Assembly (NCBI GenBank): GCA_030674155.1 | Contig: CM060342.1 | Location: 4,402,161-4,412,160 of the forward strand | DNA from: Stramonita haemastoma | Lineage: Eukaryota > Mollusca > Gastropoda > Neogastropoda > Muricidae | Direction: 5' to 3' | DNA length: 10,000 bases | Shown: piece after piece, positions 9,304 to 10,000 of the stretch | Numbering within the stretch: the stretch's first letter is position 1 | How the letters are laid out: every line of letters begins with the position of its first letter | Notes under the pieces: model-generated | Seen by the model: only the letters and a program-made list of their open reading frames with translations | Told to the model about the DNA's origin: nothing | Database searches by the model: none | Program-made: the position numbers and the translations under genes

Positions 9304-10000
<697 letters not shown>

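Overview
The window looks like nuclear DNA of an animal, most likely a mollusc and perhaps a marine gastropod. This is inferred from very dense CA/GA/CT microsatellites, tRNA-derived SINEs of a type I associate with gastropods, and no compact gene organisation. No bacterial, viral or organellar gene set is visible, and no single gene here is certainly functional.

Layout. Positions 1-810 hold a long CA array, a nearly complete plus-strand SINE (235-601) with clear A and B boxes, and GA/GACA low-complexity DNA. Positions 831-1110 are unique sequence. A second, different SINE-like element lies on the minus strand at about 1112-1404. It abuts a copy of the first SINE family (1405-1547) that is split by a 1.68-kb minisatellite (1548-3230) and seems to resume at 3231-3305. 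A third copy of the family follows on the minus strand (3306-3665). Positions 3666-4426 are A-rich DNA and CA, GA and ACAATG arrays, with an orphan SINE tail at 4119-4155.

The most interesting part is 4573-8150. Reading through single stop codons reveals two related, divergently oriented gene copies: minus strand 5537 to about 4671, and plus strand 6307 to 7147. Both start with MP(I/V)xGLPxxLE, continue into an S(W/F)K(V/I)...VLRL-like segment, then a basic Y(R/G)(R/K)K-x-P-x-x-V-x-RD motif and an LF(L/V)PTPPS motif. They also share leader sequence and a CT tract ending 87-88 bp upstream of the ATG. Each carries lesions (TAA; two TGA plus a frameshift). Downstream at 7626-8150 is a second, open copy of the plus gene's C-terminal domain. 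I do not recognise a biochemical function. The family could be a lineage-specific gene family or the ORF of a mobile element.

Positions 8151-10000 hold no convincing gene. They contain CT, GA and GACA arrays, a small cluster of CCGGTAC motifs (8580-8654), a duplicated TGCCTTAATTAG, and AT-rich unique DNA to the end.
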